A program made the translations under genes and the position numbers. The notes below the pieces were generated by a model. That model was not told the origin of the DNA and searched no databases. It saw nothing but the letters and a program-made list of their open reading frames with translations. This document shows positions 37,610-49,239 of a stretch of 64,000 nt of DNA, one piece after another. Positions within the stretch are counted from its first letter, which is position 1. Each line of letters opens with the position of its first letter. The stretch comes from Paramecium tetraurelia (Eukaryota; Ciliophora; Oligohymenophorea; Peniculida; Parameciidae): assembly GCF_000165425.1 (NCBI RefSeq), contig NW_001798954.1:124001-188000 (forward strand), read 5' to 3'.

Positions 37610-39068
37610 TCAATTTTTGGGGATAGGATCATCATGATCAGCAATCAAATACATCATACTAGCAATGGCAATGACATTATCATCCATATCATCGGCATTC
37701 ATCATCCACATGGAGTCTCCAGCAGTATGATGATATGCAAAATAGAAATCATGGGTCTCATTATCTTCTATTTTATTGTTCATAATTGGAGTTCCTGTAG
37801 CAGCCCTTAAAGCCGCACTATCAGCTTAACTTCCTGCATTGGGTAGTATCTACTCAGCTCCTATTTCAGTCAAATATTCTTAGGCCAAATAAGTGATAAG
37901 TTGTCTAAACTAAATTAGATAAATACGTGAATCTTTCTCCTCCTGTGACACCAAAACCATATGGTTTAGTAGATCCAAGATCTGATTCAAATGCAACTAC
38001 ATGGTTTTCTTAAGAATGAGTCTTTGCATAATGTTAAGCACCATCATTAGCCATACCCATTTCTTCTCCACTCCAAGCGATGAATCTGATGGTTCTCTTA
38101 GGTTTAATACCTAAATGTTTCAACACTTTCAAAGCCTCTAGACACTCTAATACTCCAGCTCCATCATCATTAGCACCTGTCTAAGATCCCACATCCCATG
38201 AATCCCAATGACCACCCATTAATACGATTTCATCTGGATATTTTGATCCTTTGATTTCTGCCAATATATTATCACTTGTGGTTTTATATTATTATCCACC
38301 AGTCTTAATCTCAATCACAACTTTCTAGCCTCTCTATCTCATTCTATCTATCATATCTGCATCTTCAACTGTGATTGCAACAGCTGGATATTTGATATTT
38401 TGATAATTTGTCATTCCCTATATTTTATAGTATATATACATACCGTATGTGGTGACGAAATCGAGACACTTGCAACACTTCTTAGAATTGTTCCTACAGC
38501 TCCTGCATCTTCTGCCAACTTGGGTCCATTTGTTCTAAATTTTACCCCAGCAGAGTATCCTTTCCACTCATAGTTAAAACATACGATCTTTCCTTTAACA
38601 TCTTTAGTTTGTAATTCTTCGAACGAATGAACAACTTCAACCTCTGCTTTCACAGTTCCTGCTGGAGTCCATCCCAAACCAATCATATTTAATTTCTAAG
38701 GGTACTATCTTGGCTCATATAAAGTCACACTTTCTTCACCTCTTTTCCAAGATGTGATTTCTCCCAAATTCTCTTTCCAAACCTTGTCAAATCCATAATT
38801 TTATATCTCTTGCACCAGAGCATCTACTGAATCAGCCATATCTTCAGAACCCCACATTCTAGGACCATATGTGTCCACATAATAAGCCAAACGATTATAT
38901 GATGAGTGGTACAATGGCGAATATGGATTTTTGATAGTTTCTCTAATTTACTAAAGATTTATAGGAGAATAATACTTAAATCACATGAGTTTTGACCTAA
39001 TCTTTTTTGTTTCTAAGCATGTAGGCATTTATGCTTAAAAGCAAAACTAAAATTATGATAATTTTCAT
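37610..39068 (-). CDS. M28 metallopeptidase, carboxypeptidase-Q (PGCP) type
   Basis: A 461-residue secreted or lysosomal zinc peptidase that removes single residues from peptide ends. Signal peptide MKIIIILVLLLSINA; YGPRMWGSEDM; SVASVSISSPHTGM; ITVEDADMIDRM; then metal ligands in MGGHWDSWDVG (His, Asp), NDDGAG (Asp), WSGEEMGM (Glu pair), FESDLG (Asp) and AYHHTAGDSMWMMN (His). All five ligand positions are intact. Introns 38951-38975, 38418-38443 and 37905-37926. It lies 50 bp upstream of the cystatin gene on the same strand; the peptidase is not papain-like, so the cystatin is not its inhibitor. Confidence 0.92.
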
Positions 39069-39123
39069 TTATATCAATTATATAAATTAATGGAAAAAAA
39101 TAAAGAATTAAATATTCTAAAAT

Positions 39124-40343
39124 ATGATGATTTTTAAGGAATTCCTAAAGAAGTTATTTGAATATTATTACTAATTATTAAACATGATTTCTAACATTTT
39201 GAAATCAAAGAAGTAACAACTCCTCTAAGAAGGTCAATAGAATATCACACTGGGGAAATTGGTCAAATTCTCTCACTATGAAACAATTTTCAAATATTCT
39301 TTCTTTGCGGTTTTATGTAACTTAGAATTTTATTGTCATAGTTGTTATTTCTTTGTACAGCTTAGACGTCATCCAATTTTAGCAATTCCTAAAAGAGAAG
39401 AACCTCAGAAGATTCGATTGGTCTGAACTCAAATGGCTGGTTATAGGATTAATCCTAATTCATGTAAAATAAATTTTTTTATAAATTAAGATCACTAAAG
39501 AAATAAACAGATATTTGGTTCACGATTATGTATCGAATTCATTGGATAAGAAATATGTTGGTTTTGATAGATAATTAAGAGTTCAAAAAATTGTAAAATG
39601 GATTTATGATACTTTCTACTATTCAGTAGCCACTATATTCGCATACATCGTCTTTAGAGAGGAGAAATGGTTCCCAACCTAATTGGGTGGCTAAAATTTC
39701 ACAGAAACCATGTATGATTTCCCCAATATGCCTGATGTATAAATTTAAATAATTCCTCTTAGAATCCTTGGGTTCCATTCTATTACATGATTTAAACTTC
39801 AAGTCATGTTCACGCTTTATTATTATTGATGTTCCATGGCACAAAGATTGAATTAAAGTATTGGGAATATTTACTACATCATTTTCTTGCTGTTAGTTTG
39901 CTTTACTTCTCAACCATTTATAATTGTGAAAGCATTGGCATTGTTGTTTTGGTACTCCACGACATAAGCGACATCTTTTTAGCTTACGGAAGAACTTATG
40001 CTGATATTGGAAAGAATAAGATCCTTGTTTATGTGAGTTTCTCAGCTATACAAATCTCTTGGCTTTACACCAGAGTCTATGTATTCCCGATAAAAATATA
40101 TGATATCATAGTAAATCATCCTGGGTTTTCACTCTACTGGTATTAATTCAATACTATAAAAATAGGGAAAATACAAAACACGCTCTATACAATCAAGTAG
40201 GTTTAATGGTCGTTTTGTTTGGAATGCACATTTATTGGACCATTTTCATGATTAAAGTCGGAATTGGAATCTTCTCAGCTGGTAAATACAAAAATGTATA
40301 TGATAACAGAGAAAATAAATTAGATCACAAAAAGGAAAATTGA
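39124..40343 (+). CDS. Ceramide synthase (LAG1/TLC domain)
   Basis: A 371-residue ER membrane enzyme that N-acylates sphingoid bases. The TLC signature is clear: PFYYMIQTSSHVHALLLLMF, then YLLHHFLAVSLLYFSTIYN with the essential His pair, and IGIVVLVLHDISDIFLA with the conserved Asp pair. At least five hydrophobic helices flank these. Introns 39317-39341, 39464-39490 (AAG acceptor), 39737-39762 and 40140-40165. An in-frame ATG at 39184 is an alternative start. The 3' end overlaps the tail of the convergent MBOAT gene by up to 19 bp. Confidence 0.9.
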
Positions 40344-41883
40344 TTAATATATATATCAAGTATTATGAAATTCATATTTGTATTTTTAAATATCATTCTC
40401 ATTACTTCTTTCTTGGTTTTTAGCCAAATTAAGTTACTGTGAAAAATGCAAACAAAATATAAGTTGTTAAATTAAATATGTAACTAAATTATTTACAATA
40501 ATATATACTATACTGATCCATAAAATCTTAAATTGTCTCTTACATTCATCAATTAAAATCCAACCCCAAAACAATTGAATAGAGAATTAACAAAGTAGAA
40601 TCTTACACATTTGAATAAGATATTTGAATCCCATATCTTTAACACATTAGTATTCTATCCTAGCTTATGGATATATTTATTGATCATTCCAATTAAATTC
40701 CAATGGAAAAAAGAAATGTAATAGCCAGGATAAAATCCATGCCAAAATGCTGAGACAGCAAATGTTATTAATTGAGCCTTTTAGGATTTGGCTGGACTTG
40801 ATTTTAAAACTGATTCAGGATACACTCTCAAATAAACATACTTTTTAAGCCAAACTTAAACAGAAATATTCCACAATTCTATTTTATCCTTTGGATTTGT
40901 AGTCAAATCAATTGTAGGGTCAATCGATCTAATTCTTAACCATTTGTCTTTTCCATCCTAATTTCCATTATAGGTAAAACCAGCAGCAGCCAATCCACTT
41001 TCTGAGAATAACCATCCTGAAACATATTTGGTTCTATGTAAAGTGATGGTCAGATTTAACCATAATATTTTGTAGAGCAAACAAGCTTCATCATATTCTG
41101 CAGACATCAAAGATTCCAAAGACCATCTTGGATATACTACAACAATGAAAAAACTGTATATCAGTGCATTTCTAAACAAACGGAATGTTTCCCAGAATGT
41201 ACTTGGAATTTTCTCATATACGTTAGTCCTCTTAACAAAAATATCATAGTCATAATAGTCAAAAGAAGGCTAAATTCAATATTATAACTTACTCCAGCCA
41301 GGCATCCACAAAAGAAGAACATGTATCCAAAATAATCTGTATATGATGGCATTTTTTGTAGTTTTCTTTCTTGTTAATCAGAATTCAATTCTTCGTCTTT
41401 TCTTAATCCATCCTCATAATTATATGCAAATGAAGTCCATTTTACAGTGTTCATCATTAATATAGTCGTTATATCTAATTTCCTACCCGTTATTCAGATA
41501 TTTACCAGCCACCATAATCTGTATATTGTCTGTAAATGTGATGTACTGCAACATAAATGAGGGTTTCATAAAATACCCATTTTGCCTTTATGCCAATTTT
41601 ATTCAATGTAATTCGCTTGGTCATTTCATATACTATGATATTCTGTATTATCACACTAATCAGTTTCTCTTAGTAGAGCATGTACGATAATAATAAACCA
41701 ATAGTCAAACCAAAATATTTTCTTAGTTTAGCACCTAGTGAATCATGATTATTTCTAAATACTCTTTAATGTTTTAAATAGGAAGCCCAAAGGTATTGTG
41801 ATTATGAACCCAAATACCATTCTTGCTTAGTCTTCTGGGAGACCGATCAAACCTCCAAGCCATTCAAAAAATGATAGGAGCAT
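40325..41883 (-). CDS. MBOAT-family lysophospholipid acyltransferase
   Basis: A 484-residue multi-pass acyltransferase that re-acylates lysophospholipids at the ER. Conserved points: TVKWTSFAYNYEDGL, QKMPSYTDYFGYMFFFCG, LAGPSFDYYDY across an intron, ELWNISVQVWLKKYVYLR with the conserved Asn, and FAVSAFWHGFYPGYYI with the catalytic His. This order matches LPCAT/LPEAT-type MBOATs. Introns 41735-41762, 41483-41505, 41270-41292 and possibly 40484-40513, which is a multiple of three without TGA. The last 60 residues are uncertain because no TGA occurs until 40325. Confidence 0.88.
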
Positions 41884-42018
41884 CACTATTTAATTTAATA
41901 CTTAAATATTATTAATTAGAAAATATCATTATAACTAAGTGTGTTGTTCTATTATTGATTTGTCTTCGTAATGCGAGGATATTTATAGTTTTTTTTATAA
42001 AATTTTTCAATTATCAAA

Positions 42019-43286
42019 ATGGATGTTCCTATCAATAATTTCAAAGGGGTAATGTTATGTAACAGACCAAATGAAAATGTTATGGTAATAAAAGAAAAGT
42101 AAGGATATGAGAATTATTCAGGCCATTCTGCTCAAGAGTCTAACCTTATGATTAATGGGGATTAACAAAAAAATATGAAGAACCTAAAGTGGTTGTACCT
42201 CAAACTAATCCTGTATTAGAGAGACATAAGAAATGGTTAGAGGAGTTCAAACTCTAAAATTAGATTAAAAAACATGCCAAGGAAGAATTATAAGCAAGAG
42301 AAGATGAGAAATTTTTAAGAGTGAGAGAATTGGCAAAGAAAGATAGAGAAGTAACAAAAAAAATGAAGGAAGATTACAAATAGATGAACGAGCTTATTAA
42401 AAAAGAATTGCAAGAAGAAGCACCAAAAACTAAAACGTAAGACAATCATAATAATTGTAAAGTGTGGCATTAACAGCAGAGAATCTAAAAAAGTTAGAAG
42501 AAAAAGATTCTAAGTCTGAAAGTAAACCAGGCGACAAGAAAAAGAGATATAAAACCAAGCCAGTTTGGGCTATGACTAAAGAAGTAATTAACAGTTATAA
42601 ATATTATAAATTAGGAAGAAGAGCAACATTTGAAGAACGAGGAAGATGAACTTTTGAATTTTGTAGAAAATCTAGATTATGATTCATATGTCAATGACTT
42701 AGAAGTATCTAATTTAGATAATTTAGGTTAATGTTATGCTCAAGGCTCTCTAATAAAGAGTTGCCGATATTAAAAAATAAGAGTACTAATAAGAAAAACC
42801 AGAAAATCAACCTGAATAAAAGTAAGAATAAAGAGAACCTGATATTTACGATAAAATTAGTTAATCCTTAGGTAAAAATGATGAAGCTAGATCAGTGCAT
42901 TCTGAAAAGACTTAAAGTAAATTTGGTCTTTAAATTAGATTCTATTAATCAACTAAGGAAGAAGCAAGAATAGCTAGAATCTGGAAAGTAAGATTGGGAT
43001 AAGACAACTACGAATGGAGATTAAAAAGCATCATTAGAAGATAGAATTGCAAAGCATGTTGCGGATGAAATCCTTAATTAATATAAAGTAAAGCTAAATT
43101 CTCCTATATAAGAATATGTCAAATATACATTCCAACTCATCAATCAGAAAGATATTAGAGAGAGAAGCCAAGAAGACTCTGCTGGAGACTGGTTTACCTG
43201 GACCTGTTATTTCAGTCATAAAAAATGAAAAGATGCCTAGAGATCCCAATACACTACCTTACTTACATCGTAACCCAGCCATTTGA
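42019..43286 (+). CDS. Conserved coiled-coil protein, family not identified
   Basis: About 380 residues in six exons. It starts MDVPINNFKGVMLCNRPNE, has a highly charged coiled coil (ERHKKWLEEFKLQ to KEDYKQMNELIKKEL), then KPVWAMTKEEEEQ and an acidic segment NFVENLDYDSYVNDLEV, a second coiled coil, ASLEDRIAKHVADEIL, IHSNSSIRKILEREAKK and the end LPYLHRNPAI. These blocks have the look of a family conserved between ciliated organisms, an impression from memory and not proved. Introns 42437-42462 (AAG), 42584-42614, 42705-42726, 42917-42938 and 43088-43112 (AAG). One base appears missing near 42155-42170 (G4 or A7 run). Confidence 0.78.
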
Positions 43287-43387
43287 TATATCGATTTCAT
43301 TTTAAAAGAGGCATTTTCTGTATATGTAGATTTTTTATTACTTTCAATAAATAACAAAACTATAATAATGCTTTGAGATATAATTAA

Positions 43388-45013
43388 TCAAATATCCTTG
43401 ATATTTCCTTCTTCTAGATTATCATAATTTGGAATTTAATCTTCAATGTGTGGTGCTAGTGATGTGACTAATGGAGCATCTCCATATTGAAGCACTCTAA
43501 CTGTAATATTAAAGTTTTCTTCGTCTTGTAAAATAGATTATTTTATTTCTTATTGCTTTTCAAAAACTTCCTCAAACCCTACATTCTTTTTATTTTGCAT
43601 TCTTCTGAAATGAACAGCTAACAACATAACAAATAATCCAACAAAAGAATAATACATCAATGCAAAAACTGCAACTTAAGAATTATGTCTTTCCATTAGA
43701 AACCCATATATTGAGGGAGCAGGTAAAAAACCGAATAGGTTTTGAAACATTGTTGTACTTGAATTGGCAAATGCTTTTAAATGTTTAGGGACCGAAGAGA
43801 GCATGATTCCCATCAATGGTGGAACTATTGCTCCTCCAAAAAATAATAAGAACCAAAGACACAGTGCTCCAAACCAAAATGTCTCAGTAAAAGGTACTGG
43901 AGCAGCACTAATACAGCAGAGTGAGCAATATAAGACACATACATATAAAGATTTAGTTCTTTAGTATCCACCTAATTTTTGGGCTATTAACCCTCCTGTA
44001 ATACAACCAAATACTGGAGCTGTTATGGAAACTATTGCAAATACTATATTGACTGTTTATTTCTCCTAATGCATTTCTTTAATCATATAATCTGTCATCC
44101 AAAATTAAATGCCAGTTACAATAAAGTATAGAATGCTGATCACAATAGTGCAGCATAACCATAATTTTATAGAATAGAGTTCTTTCATCATTTACCAATA
44201 AGTTTAATTTGGTTGATGCGCAAGAAGTGAACCAGTTTATTACTCATCATTAATCGACTTATTTCCAAATTTGTTTTTTGTACTCTTTTTTATATCAAAG
44301 TCTTTATTCTATACAAAAATTATGAAAATTATTGCACAAATGGTTAACATGATTACTTATGCATAAAAAGCCACCTACCATTTCCATATACTAGAAATCA
44401 CACTTGATAAAGAATATCCAACAAATATGCCAAGTGGAATGACTCCTTGCAGAATTGTGATCCAAATTGTTTTAGAATCTCCTCCAAAATTATCAACCCA
44501 AACAGGAAAGTAAATCATCATAGGGGCCTTTGATATAATAATTAACTACTTTTGAACATCCTGTAAGAAATCTAAAAATATAAAATGGCCAACTCGATCC
44601 ATAATTCATGGGGAATAGGGCTAAAGAGGATATCATTCCTAAATAACTTAACATAACTATCAGCTTGGAATTAAAATGGAGAAACAGTTTCCCTCCAAAC
44701 AAACAAACTAGACTAACACCTGCATAAACTTGTGATCCTAAATATCCTAACTATTCTGAAGTTAATTCAAGGGAATCCTCAATCTATTATATTGCTTAAT
44801 AGAATAAAGATCATACCTGCTGGAATGATGCCCTAGTCTAGATTAATAATAATGTTGGTGCAAAGAAGCAAACAAAAAATCCATTTTGGCTGAAATTCCA
44901 TATGTTATTTTAACGAATGTTACGTAACCAAGGCAATTAAGAACTAAATTTGATTAAAAATGTATACTAGAAATATAGGAATTTAAGAATTTAATTTTAT
45001 TCAAATAATCCAT
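43388..45013 (-). CDS. Major facilitator superfamily transporter (spinster-like)
   Basis: About 515 residues with some twelve hydrophobic helices. LPWLRNIRQNNIWN near the N-terminus is followed by FFVCFFAPTLLLIQTRASF, LGYLGSQVYAGVSLVCLFGGK, the helix RFLTGCSKAPMMIYFPVW, and in the second half FGCITGGLIAQKLGGYQR and AFANSSTTMFQNLFGFLPAP, the latter typical of spinster/OFA-type MFS carriers. Introns 44944-44967, 44784-44816 (33 nt) and 44528-44549 (AAG acceptor). The short first exon (MDYLNKIKFL) is joined to the second only if one base is missing, so the start is less certain than the rest. Substrate unknown; sphingolipid or lysolipid transport is a family possibility. Confidence 0.82.
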
Positions 45014-45750
45014 AGATTCATTTGAAATCTCTTAAAGGCAAAAGATAAAAAAAACAATTTAAACTTGCTGTTTAGATACATTATCTTGTGTTTTATAAAC
45101 GAATCTTCATATAACTCAAACTAACTTATGAAAGTTAGATAAGTATTTTTAATTTTTAACTCATATTTCCTGGTTAAGACAGAAAAAGAACATAAGATAT
45201 TCATTTATGAATTAAATAATATGAAGAGTATTTGCTTGCAAAGTCTAAACTTTGAAAAAGTTATTTTATAGAAAAATTGAACAATATGCAAAAATTATAA
45301 AAAATTTGTGGAAAATGTTTTAATAATTGACAAAATTATATATCCATTGATTAATACACATAATATAAATTTCCTTTCATATATATCTCATATAAATATC
45401 TGAAAGACGAAAATGGTTATTTATATTATAGAGAAGTAGGGTTTGTGGTAATACTAAAAATTTCAATAATATATCATTAAAGTAAGACAATTTTTTAATT
45501 ATTTTTCATTTTTAAAAGGCTAATGATTATAGAAACGTTATTTTACCATGTTTATCTTTACTTTTTTTAAATATTCACGTGTCTTATTTGGTTCATACAA
45601 TTGTTAATAAATTGTGTTTTGTATAAATATTCAAAAAGTGAAATAATTCATCAACTTATAATGAAAAGTTAGATTTTGCTTTTAGAGGATTATGAAAAGA
45701 GTCTCTGAAAAATTTATCTTTTACTTAATTTCTATAAATTATTTTAACGG
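45014..45750. other. Divergent intergenic region
   Basis: A 737-bp AT-rich region between the start of the MFS gene (minus) and the NEK kinase (plus). It must hold both promoters and is long for this window. No gene, RNA or repeat recognised. Confidence 0.5.
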
Positions 45751-47191
45751 ATGTTACAGCAATTTTAAGAGTTGGAAAAGCTGGGTTCAGGTTCATTCAG
45801 CGAAGTTTGGAAGGTAACTTGAATAATCTAGATAGGTAATGAGGAGAGCTGACCATTAAATTTATGCAATGAAGAAAATAAAGATGGGAACCCTTAATGA
45901 GAAAGAAAAATAGAACGCCCTTAATGAAATTCGGTTACTAGCTTCCCTGAATTAAGAATTCATTATAGGGTATAAGGAGGCACTTTACAACGAAGGTATT
46001 GGTTATTTCCATATCATAGACACATAAACTTTGGGAATTATTATGGAATATGCAGAGGGAGGAGATGTTGCAAAATAAATCACAAATAAATAGAACAAAA
46101 CACAAAAGTTCCAAGAATATGAAATTTGGTAAGCCCTGATTTAGATAACACAGGGTTTGAAAGAATTACATGAAAAATTGATATTTCACAGAGATGTCAA
46201 ATCAGCTAACATTTTTATCTCAAATGGGGTTTATAAATTAGGAGATTTAAACGTTTCAAAAATTGCCTAAAGAGGTCTATTATACACTTAAACAGGCACT
46301 CCATGTAATTTAGTTTAAGTAAATTGAGACTATGCGTCGCCAGAAATTTGGAGAGATGAACCATATGACAATAAATCGGATATCTGGTCATTAGGGTGTG
46401 TTTTATATGAAATGTGCAATTTGCATCCTCCATTTCAAGCTTTGGATATGGAAGGCCTATATAAAAAGATTTAGAAAGGAATCTGCCCTGCCATAAACGG
46501 GTATAGTAATTAATTAGTTTCACTGATTGGTTAGATGTTGAGGCTTAATGCATCAGCTAGACCTAGTTGTGATTAAATTTTAAATAGTAATTTAATGCAT
46601 TCTGATTTTAGTAGATTGTACATCAAAACACCCTCTATAGCTATTAATAAAAGAATGATGAAAACAATTTAACTTCCCAAAAATCTTAGTACACTCAACG
46701 ATATTCTACCAACAAAAAAGTACTACAATGAAAATAAAGAAAATGATAATGAATCAGTTAGATATAGTATTTAATCTTCTAAGCTAATGCCAATAAATAG
46801 AAAATCTGTAAATAATTCGTGTATTGAATATGAAAAAAGATTCTACAGAATTTCTTCTGTTCATGAGGAAATATTGCCAACCCTACCTTCTGAATACAAA
46901 TAACCAAAAGTGTTATCGAGACGTAGGCCAAGTAGTTAATATAAAGAAGAGGAAATAAATTTAGAAAGAAGAGCAGAAGCCATTGTCTCAAGAAAATAGT
47001 TACAAAAATAATTATCGGAATAACATCCTTTGCCCAAACCTATTTTAAAGAAATAAATGAGCAATCTTCCTCATTTATACCGGAATGTAAACGATTCTGA
47101 AAGATAAGAAAATAATAAATCAAAATATCATCAATCTCCAAATAATTACGCCCGTAGGAATATTAGAAAATAAATTACTTCATAATAATGA
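45751..47191 (+). CDS. NIMA-related (NEK) protein kinase
   Basis: A 464-residue kinase. N-terminal domain: [27 protein letters not shown] with the catalytic Lys, [19 protein letters not shown] (NEK-like), [14 protein letters not shown], catalytic [21 protein letters not shown] in the DFG position (DLN keeps the Asp), and [19 protein letters not shown], a typical NEK activation segment. The tail is long, charged and low-complexity. Introns 45814-45835 and 46305-46328; the second ends GAG and is needed to join GTP to YYASPE. NEKs in ciliates act on cilia length and basal bodies. Confidence 0.9.
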
Positions 47192-47212
47192 TTTCTATTT
47201 TTTTAAATATAA

Positions 47213-48724
47213 ATGTTTATCATCATGTTCCTATTTTTAATAGAAAGTATTTAAGAGTACTGTGAGCCTTATGGCGTAAGATTATTTTTAGGACATTATT
47301 ATACAAACTTAAAGATCGAAACAGATGCATTAAGAATAGTATTCAATACTAAAGTATGATTTAAGTATTATATATAGAATTAATGTAATAAATAGTTTTA
47401 GGTATTCATCAAAGGAGATTAAGAATTCAACATTACAACTTATAAAACCAAGTTTTTAAACATGACAGATATTTATGTTGGTACAAAAGCCAATATAGAA
47501 TATGAAACATACATACATACTTTCCAAATTCCAATATAATAAACTTCAAGAATTTTGTATGCTTTGAAGAACAATGATAAATTGATTAAAGAAGCTTAAG
47601 TTAAATTACCTCAACTTCAACAAGATACTACTAAAGTTCTCTTTTTTGGAGACATGGATTCAAGATGGTTATTCAATAGATCCAAGTAAACCTTTGATTG
47701 GTTTGAAGAATAAATAAACCAAAATATTGAGTATGATAGTTTGCTTTTCACTGGAGACATGGCCTACGATCTTGAATCAGATAATTGTGAAAGAGGAGAA
47801 CTTTGGATAAGCAGAATTAGTTTATTTACTTCATAATATCCCTTTATGATATCTCCTGGAAATCATGATGGCGGCTTTGATTATAAATAGACTTTTCTTA
47901 GAGAACACTTTTAAATGTTATATCTAACTGAATATGATACTTAAAATTATTAAAATGATTTTTATAGTTTCAATATTGGTATGGTACATTTTATTTAGTA
48001 TGATCCTGTTATGATAGTTTATAAAGCTGATCCAAATAACTATATTAAAAACAGATTGTTATCATAATTTAGAAATGATTTAAGTAAAGCAGTGTAAAAT
48101 AGAGAAGAAGTACCTTGGATTGTTGTGTTTACACATTATCCAATTTATTGTAATTTTATGGATGATGATCAATGCGTTAATAATTTTAAATATTTAGCTG
48201 AATTTGAAAAGTTATTTTAAGAATTTCACGTGGATCTATATGTCTCAGGTCATTAGCATAATTATTAGAGAAATTAACCCTATTATTAAAATCATTCAGT
48301 TTCATATTAAATTGATGGAAATATCTACTATAACTATGAAAGTCCTATTACAATTATAGAAGGAGCTGGAGGAGCTGATTATGGTCCAGAAATTATGATA
48401 TGTAAATTATGATGTTAATTTTCAGATAATGATTAACCATATACAGCAAAGTAGTTAGCATAAAATGGCGTTGGTTTGCTGTAGGTGATGAACAAAACAC
48501 ATTTACAATTTCAACATATAAGAGTTTCAACAAACCAAGTTATGGATGAGATTTGGATAATGAAAACCTATGATAAAGAAAAAGATAATTCTTTTGAGTA
48601 TTGGATCATTACTATAATTATATGTGCTATCGTTATCGTTCTGGCTTTATTTATTTTTATTTTTGTAAAATATAAAGGTAGAAAATCAAAAACATACTAA
48701 AAGGCAATGGATAATTTAGTTTGA
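47213..48724 (+). CDS. Purple acid phosphatase-like metallophosphoesterase, copy 1
   Basis: A 487-residue membrane-anchored ecto-phosphatase. N-terminal hydrophobic segment MFIIMFLFLI, a beta-sandwich-like domain, then the five metal-ligand blocks FFGDMDSRW, FTGDMAYD, SPGNHDGG, VVFTHYP and VSGHQHNYQR, and one C-terminal membrane helix (WIITIIICAIVIVLALFIF) with a basic cytosolic end. Introns 47354-47377 and 48402-48425 (CAG acceptor). A second copy lies at 51466-52984; long parts are almost identical at DNA level, including the first intron, while the C-terminal anchor differs. Confidence 0.9.
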
Positions 48725-49239
48725 AAATATAATTTGTTTATTATATAGATTCGTTTCATTTAATTGATAAAATGTAATTTACATGTCTTTTTGTTGACAT
48801 TTTTAATCTAAATTTATATTAATTAAAATGAAAATATTATAAAAAAGGAAACTTTATAATTTTGTATTTTATGTTGTTCATCATCAAAATTAATGACACA
48901 ATAATAATAAATAAATTTATATAATTAATTGAAAAAGTTGTAATACTGATTTGGATATTATTTATACAAGATAAAAAGTCTATTAAATTCTGAAATTTAT
49001 ATTAAGCTTAAATGAGTCTTAATAATATCATTTTTAATATCTTTTTCTACTTATTTGTAACTTTTTCTTTTGTCAAGAATCCTATGTTCTGAAAAACAAT
49101 AAATTATTTTTCTTCTTTATAATTTTTAGACTAGAATGGAAGATTCATTAACAATCCCCTATTTAATAAATTAGTAAATAAATATATTTATGAGGTATTT
49201 TCTTGTAATAAGCCAAAAAATTTATTGCCCTAAAAAAGT
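48725..49239. other. Intergenic region
   Basis: AT-rich DNA between phosphatase copy 1 and the WD40 remnant. Nothing recognised beyond the presumed 3' region of the phosphatase gene. Confidence 0.4.

Noticed and set aside
40363-40440. Short plus-strand frame with a signal-peptide-like start (MKFIFVFLNIILI)
   Set aside because: Only 25 codons, lies antisense to the tail of the MBOAT gene, and has no continuation after any plausible intron.
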